The translations under genes and the position numbers were made by a program. 16,789 nt of DNA from CAZNKO01 sp964573855. Lineage in GTDB: Bacteria; Patescibacteriota; Patescibacteriia; UBA9934; GWF2-40-263. Below the pieces are notes generated by a model. The model was not told the DNA's origin. It did no database searches and saw only the letters and a list, made by a program, of their open reading frames with translations. The DNA lies in the NCBI GenBank assembly GCA_964573855.1, contig CAZNKO010000018.1, positions 1 through 16,789 on the forward strand, written 5' to 3'. Positions 1 to 6,320 of the stretch are shown here, in pieces (positions within the stretch are counted from its first letter, which is position 1; each line of letters starts with the position of its first letter).

Positions 1-41
1 AGGCGGAAAAATTCATTCCCCGCGAAGAGGAAAATATCACT

Positions 42-157
42 CCCGTGTTACAGGTCTAATATCCTGAACAAAGAGCTCCTGGCCGAAGCCAAAAGGCCAA
101 AAAATTAATATTCGAAATTGACGCATATGTAACATTTTTCGATGTAAGTAACACGGG
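42..157. repeat. Spaced 10-bp inverted repeat at left edge
   Basis: CCCGTGTTAC at 42-51 is matched by its exact reverse complement GTAACACGGG at 148-157, enclosing an AT-rich stretch. I see no convincing gene in 1-169; short ORFs here lack ribosome sites and protein-like composition. The arms may bound a small repeat element or may be chance. No second copy of this element lies in the window. Confidence 0.35.
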
Positions 158-169
158 GATGATTCTCCA

Positions 170-203
170 AAAAGAAAAAAGCCGGGCAGTGAAGCTCCGG
201 CTT
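170..203 (-). terminator. Rho-independent terminator after the 42-residue peptide gene
   Basis: Read on the minus strand, AAGCCGG (203-197) pairs with CCGGCTT (185-179) around an 11-base loop, followed by a T-rich run (180-169). It lies 27 bases beyond the stop codon of the small gene at 230-358 and would end the minus-strand pilus-gene transcript. Confidence 0.8.
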
Positions 204-229
204 GAACGTCTCGAGTGGCTGGCGAAAGG

Positions 230-358
230 TCACTTCCCCATCATGACCCAGCCGGTGCAGAGGATGACGGCGGCCACGAGGCCGATGCGCCACGCGTACC
301 CGCCCACGACCTTCCAGTCGATGAACTTGCACCACTGCTCCTTCGGAATCACGACCAT
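230..358 (-). CDS. 42-residue single-pass membrane peptide, unknown function
   Basis: This small ORF is supported by signals rather than homology. The ATG at 358 is preceded by a near-perfect Shine-Dalgarno AAGGAGG nine bases upstream, and a terminator follows the TGA. The peptide begins MVVIPKEQWCKFIDWKVVGG and continues into a hydrophobic stretch (about residues 22-40, rich in V, A, I, L and W) that fits one membrane helix, ending in GK. Longer in-frame extension to 523 would run backwards through a repeat and past the strong ribosome site, so I reject it. It sits downstream of the prepilin peptidase on the same strand but has its own candidate promoter (399-427). I do not recognise the family. 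Single Cys residues lie in the N-terminal part (Cys10) and in the helix (Cys34). Confidence 0.7.
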   Translation of the reverse strand: MVVIPKEQWCKFIDWKVVGGYAWRIGLVAAVILCTGWVMMGK

Positions 359-398
359 GGAATCTTCCCTCCTTCCCTTCTCCATAAAGGGAGGCAAA

Positions 399-427
399 AA
401 GATGCCACGAAAACGTGAGGTTGTCAA
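399..427 (-). promoter_or_regulatory. Candidate sigma70 promoter for the 42-residue peptide
   Basis: On the minus strand a consensus -35 TTGACA (427-422) is followed after 17 bases by CATCTT (404-399), a poor -10. Transcription would start near 392, giving a leader of about 34 bases. In that leader TCCCTT and AAGGGA can form a hairpin just before the Shine-Dalgarno sequence. Confidence 0.4.
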
Positions 428-433
428 CCCGCT

Positions 434-500
434 TGTCATCCTGAGCGCTAGCGAAGGATCTCTTGAGATTCTTCCCCCGCCGTCGGCGGGGTCAGAATGA
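434..500. repeat. Dispersed palindromic repeat, family A copy 1
   Basis: An imperfect palindrome starts TGTCATCCTGAG and ends TCAGAATGA, with an inner GAAGGATCTCTTGAGATTCTTC hairpin region (two halves of about 10) and a GC-rich CCCCCGCCG/CGGCGGGG stem. A second copy lies at 14009-14085. The stop codon of the prepilin peptidase (492-494) is inside it. Similar ATTCTGAG/GAAGAATCT elements are common in environmental bacterial genomes (recollection). Confidence 0.8.
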
Positions 501-1268
501 TAGGGTGATGTACCACTGGACAATCACGCGGCCGGCAAAAAGAACGACGATCGTGCCGCCTGCGAGGAAGGCACCGAAGGGAATTTTGGATTGAGGCGTT
601 ACGCGCCGGCGCGCGAGCAGGTACACGGAGACGAGCGCGGCCGCAACGTACGCGAGGAGAACCGCCGCGAGGCCTTCATAGAGCCCAAGCGCGAAACCCA
701 TAAAAAGGCCGAGCCGCGCGTCGCCGTCCCCGACCCAGCGGCCATGTGACACGAAAAATTGCGCGAGAAAAAATCCACCGAGCGTAAGACCGCCGAGAAG
801 AAGCAGGATGGGATCAGCTCCAAGCGCGAGATTGAAGAGAAGGGCGAGCGCGGCTCCGGGAAGCGTAAATCGGTCCGGAAGTTCCATGAAACGAAAATCA
901 TAGACGGCGAGCGCGACGAGAAATGGAATGAGCGTCCAGTCGCGGAGTAAAAACCAAATTGAAAAAAATTCTGGAAGAGAAAAGCCCGTAGCGTACCGAA
1001 GATACGCTAAAATAAACAGCGCGGCCGTCGCGAGCTCCACAATCGGATACTGCCAAGAGATCGGCTTGCGGCAGCTTCGGCATTTTCCTCGCAAGAGGAG
1101 AAAGCTCACGAGCGGCACGAGATCGCGCGCGGCGATCACGGCATTGCAATGCACACACCGTGAACGTCCAGTCCACGCCTTCCCCGCGTGCGTCCGCCAC
1201 ACGACCATGTTGATAAAACTTCCCACCGCGAGACCAAGAAGGGCTGCGAGGATGATAAAAATCAACAT
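492..1268 (-). CDS. pilD: Prepilin peptidase (type IV leader peptidase, PilD-like)
   Basis: This integral membrane aspartic protease cleaves the short leader of type IV prepilins, and in many homologues also N-methylates the new N-terminus. At 258 residues it is full length. The N-terminal part shows a membrane helix (1-24) and a zinc-binding cytoplasmic loop with two CxxC pairs (C38-C41 and C63-C66), as in bifunctional PilD proteins. The catalytic aspartates of the GxGD-type family are visible: D124 in the VYDFRFMELPD segment and D183 in GDGD (180-183). About seven further hydrophobic helices follow. Its likely substrate, a pilin-like protein, is encoded immediately upstream (1395-1895). No good Shine-Dalgarno site precedes the ATG at 1268. 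The last codons and stop lie in repeat family A, so the original C-terminus may have been altered slightly. Confidence 0.95.
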   Translation of the reverse strand: MLIFIILAALLGLAVGSFINMVVWRTHAGKAWTGRSRCVHCNAVIAARDLVPLVSFLLLRGKCRSCRKPISWQYPIVELATAALFILAYLRYATGFSLPEFFSIWFLLRDWTLIPFLVALAVYDFRFMELPDRFTLPGAALALLFNLALGADPILLLLGGLTLGGFFLAQFFVSHGRWVGDGDARLGLFMGFALGLYEGLAAVLLAYVAAALVSVYLLARRRVTPQSKIPFGAFLAGGTIVVLFAGRVIVQWYITLSF

Positions 1269-1275
1269 AAAACAA

Positions 1276-1399
1276 AATAACTCTGAAAAACGATGAGATG
1301 CGCCGTGCTGGAGCCGAGAAAATAGCGAGCCGTACTTAGACCGTACGGTGAGCTGATTTCGAGGCGAAGCACAAGCAGATCGCGTTTTTCAAAGTTATT
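1276..1399. repeat. Long imperfect palindrome between pilin and pilD genes
   Basis: AATAACTCTGAAAAACG (1276-1292) and CGTTTTTCAAAGTTATT (1383-1399) are inverted with one mismatch in 17. The centre carries CCGTAC/GTACGG and further partly pairing segments, so the whole 124 bp could fold into one long hairpin. It holds the pilin stop codon (1395-1397) and stops 8 bases short of the pilD start. It resembles REP/MITE-type elements I recall from CPR genomes. In the transcript it could act as a processing or attenuation structure between the two genes (inference). Confidence 0.75.
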
Positions 1400-1895
1400 T
1401 GCACGCTCCGCCTTCCATCCCATCCATCGACGCACAATTCACTCCTTTGACAAGCCCCGCGGGCTTCACTCCATTTTCAAGCTCGAATTCAAGCGCGTAC
1501 CCTTTTCCATCTTCTGCCGAGCTGTAGCAAAACGCATTCCGGGCCGGAGTGCCGCATACGACTTTATTTTTGAGCCCCGATGAAATTGTGCCGCTCACGA
1601 AGCGGAGAAAAATAGTCTGATCACCAGAACAATCTCCCTTGAACCCGCCGAGACTCAAACAACTGCTCACGGCCACATCCCCGAGCGGCAGACGGTCGCC
1701 GGGCGGGTACAGGTTATTTTCGTTGAAATAATCCTCAAGCGCGGACTGAAGCTGGCGGACTTGGGCGAGCCGGGTCGCATCGCGCTGTTTTGAGCGCGCC
1801 GAGTTCACGGCCACGGCCGCAAAAGTGGCAACAAGTCCAATGATCGCGAGAACGACCAAGAGCTCAATCAAGGTGAAACCACGTCGTGCTTTCAT
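1395..1895 (-). CDS. Type IV pilin-like / pseudopilin (GspG-type) protein
   Basis: This 166-residue prepilin has a classic class III signal: a six-residue charged leader MKARRG, then the processing site G6/F7 and the FTLIELLVVLAIIGLVATFA helix that packs in the pilus core. The conserved glutamate at mature position 5 (E11) is present. The globular domain (about 35-166) contains the QRDATRLAQVRQLQSALEDY segment typical of GspG/PulG-like pseudopilins in CPR, then a cysteine-containing region (C79, C89, C113, C122, C154, C165 approximately) that may form disulfides. Exported cysteine-rich pilins would be consistent with the VKOR/thioredoxin pair further along. The gene lies directly upstream of the prepilin peptidase. 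Assembly ATPase and platform genes are not in the window. Confidence 0.92.
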   Translation of the reverse strand: MKARRGFTLIELLVVLAIIGLVATFAAVAVNSARSKQRDATRLAQVRQLQSALEDYFNENNLYPPGDRLPLGDVAVSSCLSLGGFKGDCSGDQTIFLRFVSGTISSGLKNKVVCGTPARNAFCYSSAEDGKGYALEFELENGVKPAGLVKGVNCASMDGMEGGACK

Positions 1896-1936
1896 AATTT
1901 CCCTTATTCCCTATTCCTTATTCCAAACTCCCCCTA
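1896..1936. repeat. Low-complexity TTATTCCC-type repeat
   Basis: Tandem-like words (TTCCCTTATTCCCTATTCC, TTATTCC, CCCCTATTC) fill the gap between the pilin and the receiver-domain gene. On the minus strand this puts purine-rich AAGGGAAATT just before the pilin ATG, the only ribosome-site-like sequence there. It belongs to the group of text-like low-complexity repeats seen across this window. Confidence 0.6.
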
Positions 1937-1941
1937 TTCTA

Positions 1942-2334
1942 TCACTCCTCCCCTTCGGAGACCAAACGCTCCACCTTGGCCCTCACTTCGGACGGCACGA
2001 AATGGCCTTTCAAAAGATAGCTGTCCGCGCCGGCCGCCTCGGCCTCGTGAATGATCTCTCGATCGCCAAGGTTCGTAAGAACCACGATCGCGGCGCCGGT
2101 CGTCTTGGGGTTTGCATGCACAGAGCGGACAAGATCGAGAGAGCCGTCCATGGTTTCTATGTCTATCAAGATCGCCTCCGGTCTTCGCTTCTCCATGATT
2201 TTTTTTGCCTCGGCCGCGGATTCGGCCACGTACACCTTCCAGCGCCCCTGCTCGAACCGGCGCGCGTAGATGCCCGCAAGGTAGGCGTCGGTGTCAGCGA
2301 TGAGGATGGATTTGCGAAATGACACACTACTCAA
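1942..2334 (-). CDS. Stand-alone response-regulator receiver domain protein
   Basis: About 130 residues make up one CheY-like receiver domain with no output domain. The acidic pocket (D14, D16), phosphoacceptor D58 in AILIDIE, T87 in VVLTN and K109 in YLLKG are all present, so it should be phosphorylatable. No histidine kinase is encoded nearby. It follows pilM with overlapping ends: pilM stops at 2327 and the furthest start here is a TTG at 2334; a GTG at 2325 is an alternative. Single-domain regulators next to pilM and pilin genes are plausible controllers of pilus assembly or twitching, as PilG/PilH-type proteins are elsewhere. That role is inference from position. Confidence 0.88.
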   Translation of the reverse strand: MSSVSFRKSILIADTDAYLAGIYARRFEQGRWKVYVAESAAEAKKIMEKRRPEAILIDIETMDGSLDLVRSVHANPKTTGAAIVVLTNLGDREIIHEAEAAGADSYLLKGHFVPSEVRAKVERLVSEGEE

Positions 2335-3451
2335 TATCCCTCATCGCAAGCCCGATCGCGACACTCAAACGCGGGCCAATCTCATCAAGCACGGGCCGGA
2401 GATCGGTCGGATACATCACCCGCGCCCAAGGATCGCCGCGATAGACATTCAAATTCAGCATTTCGGAAAAATATTCCGGCACGTGCGGGAGATGTGAGGA
2501 GCCGCCGGTCACGATCACCTTCTCCACTTTTTTCATGTCCGTGAGTTCCATGTTGGCGTAAAGCTGAAATGCATAACGGATTTCGTTCACGATCGGTTGC
2601 ATAACTCCCTCAAGCACTTTCGGAAGCCCGCCCTGCACCGTGCCGACCGCGAGCGCTCCAAGATCGGCTTTGATCTGAATCGCCTGATCCTCGGGCACTC
2701 CCATTTGCTCGGTGATGCGCTTCGTCACAGCGGATCCGCCGAGGTTAATACTCCGCGTCAAAAACGGGATTCCCTTCTCCACAATCGTAATGTTGGTGCG
2801 GCTGTCGCCGATGTCCACAATCGCCATCGGCATCTTGTCTTTTCCGACCAGCGAACGAATGAGCGCAAATGGTTCAGCATCGATCGAAAGAAGCTCGAGC
2901 TTTGCCACGCGAAAAATTTCAATGTATTTTTGGATGAGTGATTTCGCGCCGCCCGTCACGAGCACGCGCACGTACTCGCTTGGTTTTTTTGCCTGTAACG
3001 CATCCTTGTTCCCCGTCCCCTGTCCCCTTGTTCCCTGTTCCCCTTTCTTTTTCCCCATCTCATCAATGAACGTCGAATAGGTCACCATCTCTGCAATCGG
3101 GAGCGGAGAAAGTTTTGCGATCTGGCTATCGATCAAGGGCTTCAATTCCTTCTCCGTGCCGCGGCGCGGAACCGCAATGATCGTGGAGAAAAGATTCGAA
3201 ACCGGAATCGCGGCAACTGCTCGTGTGCTCGTCGCCCCGGCCTTTTTGCAAACCACGGCGAGCAGATTCCCGGCGGCCTTGGGATCATCCAAAAGCGGAA
3301 CGCCCCCCTCGCCGGGTTTCCGCTCCGAGTATCCGTACGTCATGAGCTTTGCCCGGCCCTTTTCGTTTGCGAGCTCCACGACTTTCACGCTATGCGAACC
3401 GATATCCACCCCGAGATAGCTCGATTTTTTCGGACCGCCAAAGAGGGACAT
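2327..3451 (-). CDS. pilM: Type IV pilus assembly protein PilM (actin-like ATPase fold)
   Basis: PilM is a cytoplasmic FtsA/actin-like nucleotide-binding protein. It binds the N-terminus of PilN and links the inner-membrane PilN/PilO complex to the pilus motor. The 374 residues carry the first phosphate-binding motif GVDIGSHSVKVVEL (14-27), the second motif around AIVDIGDSRTNITIVEKG, the sugar-binding VTGGSSHLP region near the C-terminus, and an ENPxAxA-like end (RLSVAIGLAMRD). The N-terminal FGGPKKSSYLGVDIG is typical. Residues about 135-150 are a low-complexity insert (GEQGTRGQGTGNKDA) encoded by a repeat at 3004-3047, placed where a surface loop would be. pilN and pilO do not follow; instead the receiver-domain gene overlaps its end. 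Confidence 0.95.
   Translation of the reverse strand: MSLFGGPKKSSYLGVDIGSHSVKVVELANEKGRAKLMTYGYSERKPGEGGVPLLDDPKAAGNLLAVVCKKAGATSTRAVAAIPVSNLFSTIIAVPRRGTEKELKPLIDSQIAKLSPLPIAEMVTYSTFIDEMGKKKGEQGTRGQGTGNKDALQAKKPSEYVRVLVTGGAKSLIQKYIEIFRVAKLELLSIDAEPFALIRSLVGKDKMPMAIVDIGDSRTNITIVEKGIPFLTRSINLGGSAVTKRITEQMGVPEDQAIQIKADLGALAVGTVQGGLPKVLEGVMQPIVNEIRYAFQLYANMELTDMKKVEKVIVTGGSSHLPHVPEYFSEMLNLNVYRGDPWARVMYPTDLRPVLDEIGPRLSVAIGLAMRDIE
3004..3047. repeat. Low-complexity repeat translated inside pilM
   Basis: Alternating CCCTTGTTCCC / CCCTGTCCCC words on the plus strand are read on the minus strand as GEQGTRGQGTGNK in PilM. Such GGGAACAGGGAACAAGG-type runs are intergenic in other CPR genomes (recollection); here the run stays in frame, roughly 15 codons. 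Confidence 0.75.
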
Positions 3452-3466
3452 AGTAGAGACAGTATA

Positions 3467-3886
3467 TCACGAATGTGCGTCGATCGTCTTATTCACGAGC
3501 GCGTCGGCTTCTTTATTTTTTTCGCGCCGGACGTGGCGAAAGCTGATTTTTTTGAAATGATTCTTGAGATTCCAAATTTCCAAATACCGCTTGGCGAGCT
3601 CCGCATTCTTCACCTTATATTCCCCGTTCAATTGCTTGACCGCGAGCTCCGAATCCATCACCACTTCCACCTCCTCGGCTCCAAGCTCGCGAGCGCGCTC
3701 GAGGCCAATGATGATCGCGGTGTATTCCGCCTGATTATTCGTGGTCTTCCCTAAATAGCGGGAAACCTCGGCAATGACCTTCCCCTCTTTGCCGTCCTTG
3801 AGCTCTTTGAGAACAGCGCCGGAAGCCGCGGGACCAGGATTTCCGCGCGCACCACCGTCCGTGTAGATGCGAAGATGTTTATGCAT
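3467..3886 (-). CDS. rnhA: Ribonuclease HI family protein
   Basis: This enzyme cleaves the RNA strand of RNA-DNA hybrids, clearing R-loops, primers and misincorporated ribonucleotides. The 139 residues span one RNase H domain with the four metal-binding acids in order: D10 in YTDGGARGNPG, E54 in NNQAEY, D78 in VVMDSELAV and D128 in NKEADALVN. The NNQAEYTAIIIGLERA and HVRREKNKEADAL motifs match the short RNase HI type widespread in Gram-positives and CPR rather than the E. coli form with its basic protrusion. The start ATG at 3886 has no Shine-Dalgarno match. recJ lies 59 bases upstream and pilM 15 bases downstream on the same strand, so it is probably co-transcribed with both. Confidence 0.94.
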   Translation of the reverse strand: MHKHLRIYTDGGARGNPGPAASGAVLKELKDGKEGKVIAEVSRYLGKTTNNQAEYTAIIIGLERARELGAEEVEVVMDSELAVKQLNGEYKVKNAELAKRYLEIWNLKNHFKKISFRHVRREKNKEADALVNKTIDAHS

Positions 3887-3907
3887 AAGGAGTGGTGATC
3901 GTCACTC

Positions 3908-3955
3908 GTCGTTCGTTGTTCGTACTACGAGCGACGGACAACGAACTACGAACAC
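3908..3955. repeat. GTTCGTTGT/ACAACGAAC inverted low-complexity repeat
   Basis: GTTCGTTGT (3911-3919) and ACAACGAAC (3938-3946) form a perfect 9-bp inverted repeat in a TTCGT-rich stretch filling the recJ-rnhA gap. The recJ stop codon (3946-3948) lies in it, so the last RecJ residues are partly repeat-encoded. Confidence 0.65.
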
Positions 3956-5682
3956 GTTTTCAAATCAATCAATTTCATTTGCAATTCACGATTCCCATTC
4001 CATTCATTCACCCCGAGCTCGAAAGCCGCATCCACAGCCGAACCGAGTTTAAGTTTCGGCTGCCACTCGCCCATGCGAAAGCCGATCATCTTCCCAAGTT
4101 TACCACGCGGCGAGCGGAGCGTCAGCCGGAGATGTCGGCCACCCTCACCAACAAGGTCCATGCCTGCCACGGTGAGATTGCGGGCCGCAAAAATAGGTTT
4201 TGGATTCCCTTCTCCAAAGGGTGCAAACCGAGCGACATCGCTCCAGAGATTCCAATCTACATCCTCAAGCCCAAGATCCGCGTCGATCGAGAGAAGCGGG
4301 GTCAAAATTTCATCGGATAATTCTCGAGTAGCGTATTCCTCGATACATGCGAGAGCCGCCTCAAGTCGGTCGGCACCATGCGTGGAAAATCCGCACGCAT
4401 GCGGATGACCGCCGAATTTGTCGAGAAATTTTTCCGCGGCGTGCAGGGCAGAGGTGATATTAAAGCCATGAATGCTCCGACCGGATCCGACATAACGCTC
4501 CCCGTCTCGGCCAATGACGAGAATGGGGCGATGAAACTCGGCGACCAGTTTTGAGGCAATGAGACCGACGAGCCCCGCGCTCCATCCGTCGCCGACCGCA
4601 AACAAAATTTTTCGTCCTGTGGGATCCCCGATCACGGCCTTGGCTGCTTGATACAAAAGTTCGGAAGCCTGTTGGCGAGAGATGTTCGTGCGATGAAGTT
4701 CGTGTGCGAGCTCCGTCGCTTTGATCTCATCTTCCTCAAGCAAAAGATGGAGCGCGGCATTGGCGTGATTCATGCGTCCAGCGGCGTTGATCCGCGGGCC
4801 GATTTGGAACCCGACCGTAAATGTATCCGCCATGCCAGGTTTCACACCTGCGACCTCGAGAAGTTTGCGAAGACCAACGCGGCGAGTCTTATTCAAAACA
4901 AGAAGACCGAACGTTTCAAGCACACGATTTTCTCCTGCAAGCGGCATGACATCCGTCACGGTTGCAATCGCGACCAAATCGAGCAGCCACTTTTCATATC
5001 CTTCGGCAAAATTCGCCCCGCGACGCCGCGCTTCCTCGATCAATCCGCTCGCGAGCTTGAACGCGACCCCGGTTCCGCAGAGCGTCTTGTTTGGATACGT
5101 TTCGCCTGGCACAAGCGGATGGATCAGAATAGCTTTGTTTGGAAGAGCTGGGGGCATGGTGTGATGATCGCAGACGATCGTATCAATCCCGAGCTCCTGC
5201 CCGCGATCAATCGCGGGTTTGTTCGAGATGCCGCAGTCCACCGTAATCACGAGTTTCGTATGCTCATGTTCATGCAAATGTTCGATCGTTGGTATTGCAA
5301 GGCCGTACCCTTCTTTTTCGCGGTGCGGAAGATAAAAAGTGATCTTCTTTTCATCAAATTTCATTTGCCGGCAAATATCGCGAAGCGTGCTCACGAAAAC
5401 CGCTGAACCACACACCCCATCCGCATCGTAATCACCATGAACGGTAATCACTTCTCCTCGCTCCAGAGCCTGAAAAACGCGCACCACGGCCGCGGCCATG
5501 TTTGAAAATTGCGATGGTGAATGCGTATCCCGCGCCCAGTCTGGTCCAAAAAAGACCTCCGCGGCCTCCAGAGTTCGAATTCCTCGATTCCAAAGCAACT
5601 GCAAAACAACCGGATGCATTTCCGGAAACTGCTCACGAATCTCTCGCGCCACCGGTTCGGCTATCTGCCACCCTCGAGACAT
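3946..5682 (-). CDS. recJ: Single-stranded-DNA-specific exonuclease RecJ
   Basis: RecJ degrades single-stranded DNA 5' to 3' in recombination and mismatch or base-excision repair. At 578 residues the protein matches the usual length. The DHH phosphoesterase domain shows HGDYDADG (82-89, the DxDxD metal site), ITVDCGISN (D149) and the name-giving CDHH (171-174), followed by LVAIATVTDVMPL and GPRINAAGRMNHA. The DHHA1 half carries VGSGRSIHGFN and FGGHPHACGFS. The C-terminal OB-fold region (about 465-578) ends in a repeat-derived KTCS tail. The ATG at 5682 starts an MSRGWQIAE sequence typical of the family; no clear Shine-Dalgarno site is seen. It heads a run of recJ-rnhA-pilM genes on the minus strand. 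Confidence 0.96.
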   Translation of the reverse strand: MSRGWQIAEPVAREIREQFPEMHPVVLQLLWNRGIRTLEAAEVFFGPDWARDTHSPSQFSNMAAAVVRVFQALERGEVITVHGDYDADGVCGSAVFVSTLRDICRQMKFDEKKITFYLPHREKEGYGLAIPTIEHLHEHEHTKLVITVDCGISNKPAIDRGQELGIDTIVCDHHTMPPALPNKAILIHPLVPGETYPNKTLCGTGVAFKLASGLIEEARRRGANFAEGYEKWLLDLVAIATVTDVMPLAGENRVLETFGLLVLNKTRRVGLRKLLEVAGVKPGMADTFTVGFQIGPRINAAGRMNHANAALHLLLEEDEIKATELAHELHRTNISRQQASELLYQAAKAVIGDPTGRKILFAVGDGWSAGLVGLIASKLVAEFHRPILVIGRDGERYVGSGRSIHGFNITSALHAAEKFLDKFGGHPHACGFSTHGADRLEAALACIEEYATRELSDEILTPLLSIDADLGLEDVDWNLWSDVARFAPFGEGNPKPIFAARNLTVAGMDLVGEGGRHLRLTLRSPRGKLGKMIGFRMGEWQPKLKLGSAVDAAFELGVNEWNGNRELQMKLIDLKTCS

Positions 5683-5725
5683 GCTCTGAACTTATCGCTA
5701 TTAACTCCTATCCTCTCGGGGAAAA

Positions 5726-5756
5726 CCAGAGGCCAGAAGCCAAGAGCCAGAAGCCG
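5726..5756. repeat. CCAGAGGCCAGAAGCC low-complexity repeat
   Basis: Three imperfect tandem units of the word (G)CCAGAAGCC/AGAGCCAGAAG lie between recJ and the 30-residue peptide gene, beginning four bases past the peptide stop codon. I see no terminator in it, so read-through into recJ is likely. Confidence 0.6.
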
Positions 5757-5759
5757 TAA

Positions 5760-5852
5760 TCAAAATCCGTACAGGAACATTGTGAAGACCATGCTCGCGA
5801 TCACAATCAGAGATACGACAGCCCACGCACGCTGAATCCATTTCCGTTTCAT
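5760..5852 (-). CDS. 30-residue single-pass membrane peptide
   Basis: This is too short for usual ORF calling. Minus-strand ATG at 5852 to TGA at 5760-5762. The peptide starts MKRKWIQRAWAVVSL and continues with a hydrophobic IVIASMVFTMF stretch, ending LYGF. The basic N-terminus followed by about 18 hydrophobic residues predicts one helix with the N-terminus inside. I recall very similar MKxKWxQRAWxxxS peptides of about 30 residues in other Patescibacteria, often unannotated; that is memory, not a search. The gene stands 32 bases after the terminator of the DGR template region and 78 bases before recJ. A TATTAT at 5870-5865 could be a -10 giving a very short leader. Function unknown. Confidence 0.65.
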   Translation of the reverse strand: MKRKWIQRAWAVVSLIVIASMVFTMFLYGF

Positions 5853-5876
5853 ATACGTGAAGAGATAATACCTTGA

Positions 5877-5907
5877 AACAAAACTCCCCGTCCATTGGAA
5901 CGGGGAG
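5877..5907 (-). terminator. Terminator-like hairpin following the DGR template repeat
   Basis: On the minus strand CTCCCCGT (5907-5900) pairs perfectly with ACGGGGAG (5891-5884) around an 8-base loop, then TTTTGTTT (5883-5876). It lies 12 bases beyond the 3' end of the template repeat, so it would define the 3' end of a TR-containing RNA. Hairpins near the 3' end of DGR repeats are known in the phage BPP-1 system, though there the hairpin flanks the variable copy. Confidence 0.75.
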
Positions 5908-6215
5908 AAATGCAGCGGGTTGCGGCGGAGGAACAGAAAGGCGTTGTCAGGATTCCACTGGTTGTCGGGCCTCCCATCGTTCGTGTTGAGCCACCGACCG
6001 TCCTCGTTGCGTTCGACGTTGAAGACGTTCAGATCGCCATCCGAGTCCGCGAAATGTGTGGAGCGCCGCCCAGAACACCACCCCTTGATGCAAGCTCTCG
6101 GGGTTGAATTTTATGCGGCATTTCAAATGCCCTAGCGCCCCACACCAAGCAGCTGTATTTTTTCGCGAAGCCAGAAACCACGCTGTCTCAAGCCGTAACC
6201 GGAGACACTCTGGGT
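5884..6215 (-). ncRNA. Probable DGR template RNA region (TR plus conserved leader)
   Basis: This is the inferred noncoding transcript carrying the template repeat. It extends from the terminator hairpin through the TR (5920-6052) into an upstream leader. The leader has no usable ORF in the TR frame (a TAA occurs upstream and there is no start codon). It contains a perfect 7-bp hairpin, GGCATTT/AAATGCC (6117-6131). In another frame the leader reads RAFEMPHKIQPRELASRG, a string I recall from spurious small proteins annotated beside DGRs in other CPR genomes, which suggests that the RNA sequence is conserved. In characterised DGRs the RNA around the TR folds, binds the reverse transcriptase and Avd, and primes cDNA synthesis. 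The 5' end is a guess; no firm promoter was found. Confidence 0.5.
5920..6052 (-). repeat. DGR template repeat (TR)
   Basis: A 133-bp noncoding copy of the 3' end of the gene at 6425-8314. Alignment with the VR (6444-6576) needs no gaps: 117 positions are identical and 16 differ. On the coding (minus) strand every one of the 16 differences is an A in this copy: 11 read G, 3 read C and 2 read T in the VR. The TR holds 31 adenines on this strand, many in AAC codons (conceptual LNVFNVERNEDGRW, then WLNTNDGRPDNQWNPDN), the usual TR design because AAY codons mutate to many residues but never to stop. The last 25 or so bases up to CCTCCGCCGCAA are invariant and then homology stops abruptly, as expected of the initiation region of mutagenic homing. 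Confidence 0.93.
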
Positions 6216-6237
6216 ATTGTGGCTGCGGGATTCGGTA

Positions 6238-6255
6238 GTCCCGCCAAGGCGGGAC
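6238..6255. repeat. GTCCCGCC palindrome
   Basis: GTCCCGCCAAGGCGGGAC is a perfect palindrome upstream of the template RNA region. TCCCGCC/GGCGGGA units also occur at 12783-12822, so it belongs to the window's dispersed GC-rich repeats. It is followed (6256-6318) by an AT-rich stretch that could hold a promoter for the template RNA, but no clear -35/-10 pair is seen. Confidence 0.6.
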
Positions 6256-6320
6256 GTATTCAACTACTACCAATTTTAATAATAGCAAATAATCAATGGA
6301 AAAACGAACTAAATTTTTAA

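Noticed and set aside
4648..5406. Long plus-strand ORF of 252 residues opposite recJ
   Set aside because: It is a shadow of recJ in the antisense frame; the recJ motifs account for the sequence. The same applies to the plus-strand ORFs opposite the nuclease and the DGR target.
5920..6052. Second diversified target gene instead of a template
   Set aside because: The TR frame has a TAA upstream and no start codon, and it keeps adenine-rich AAC codons at the positions that vary, as a template does.
5947..6288. 113-residue minus-strand ORF over the template repeat region
   Set aside because: It reads the TR in a different frame from the VR gene, has no ribosome site and is better explained as noncoding template RNA plus leader.
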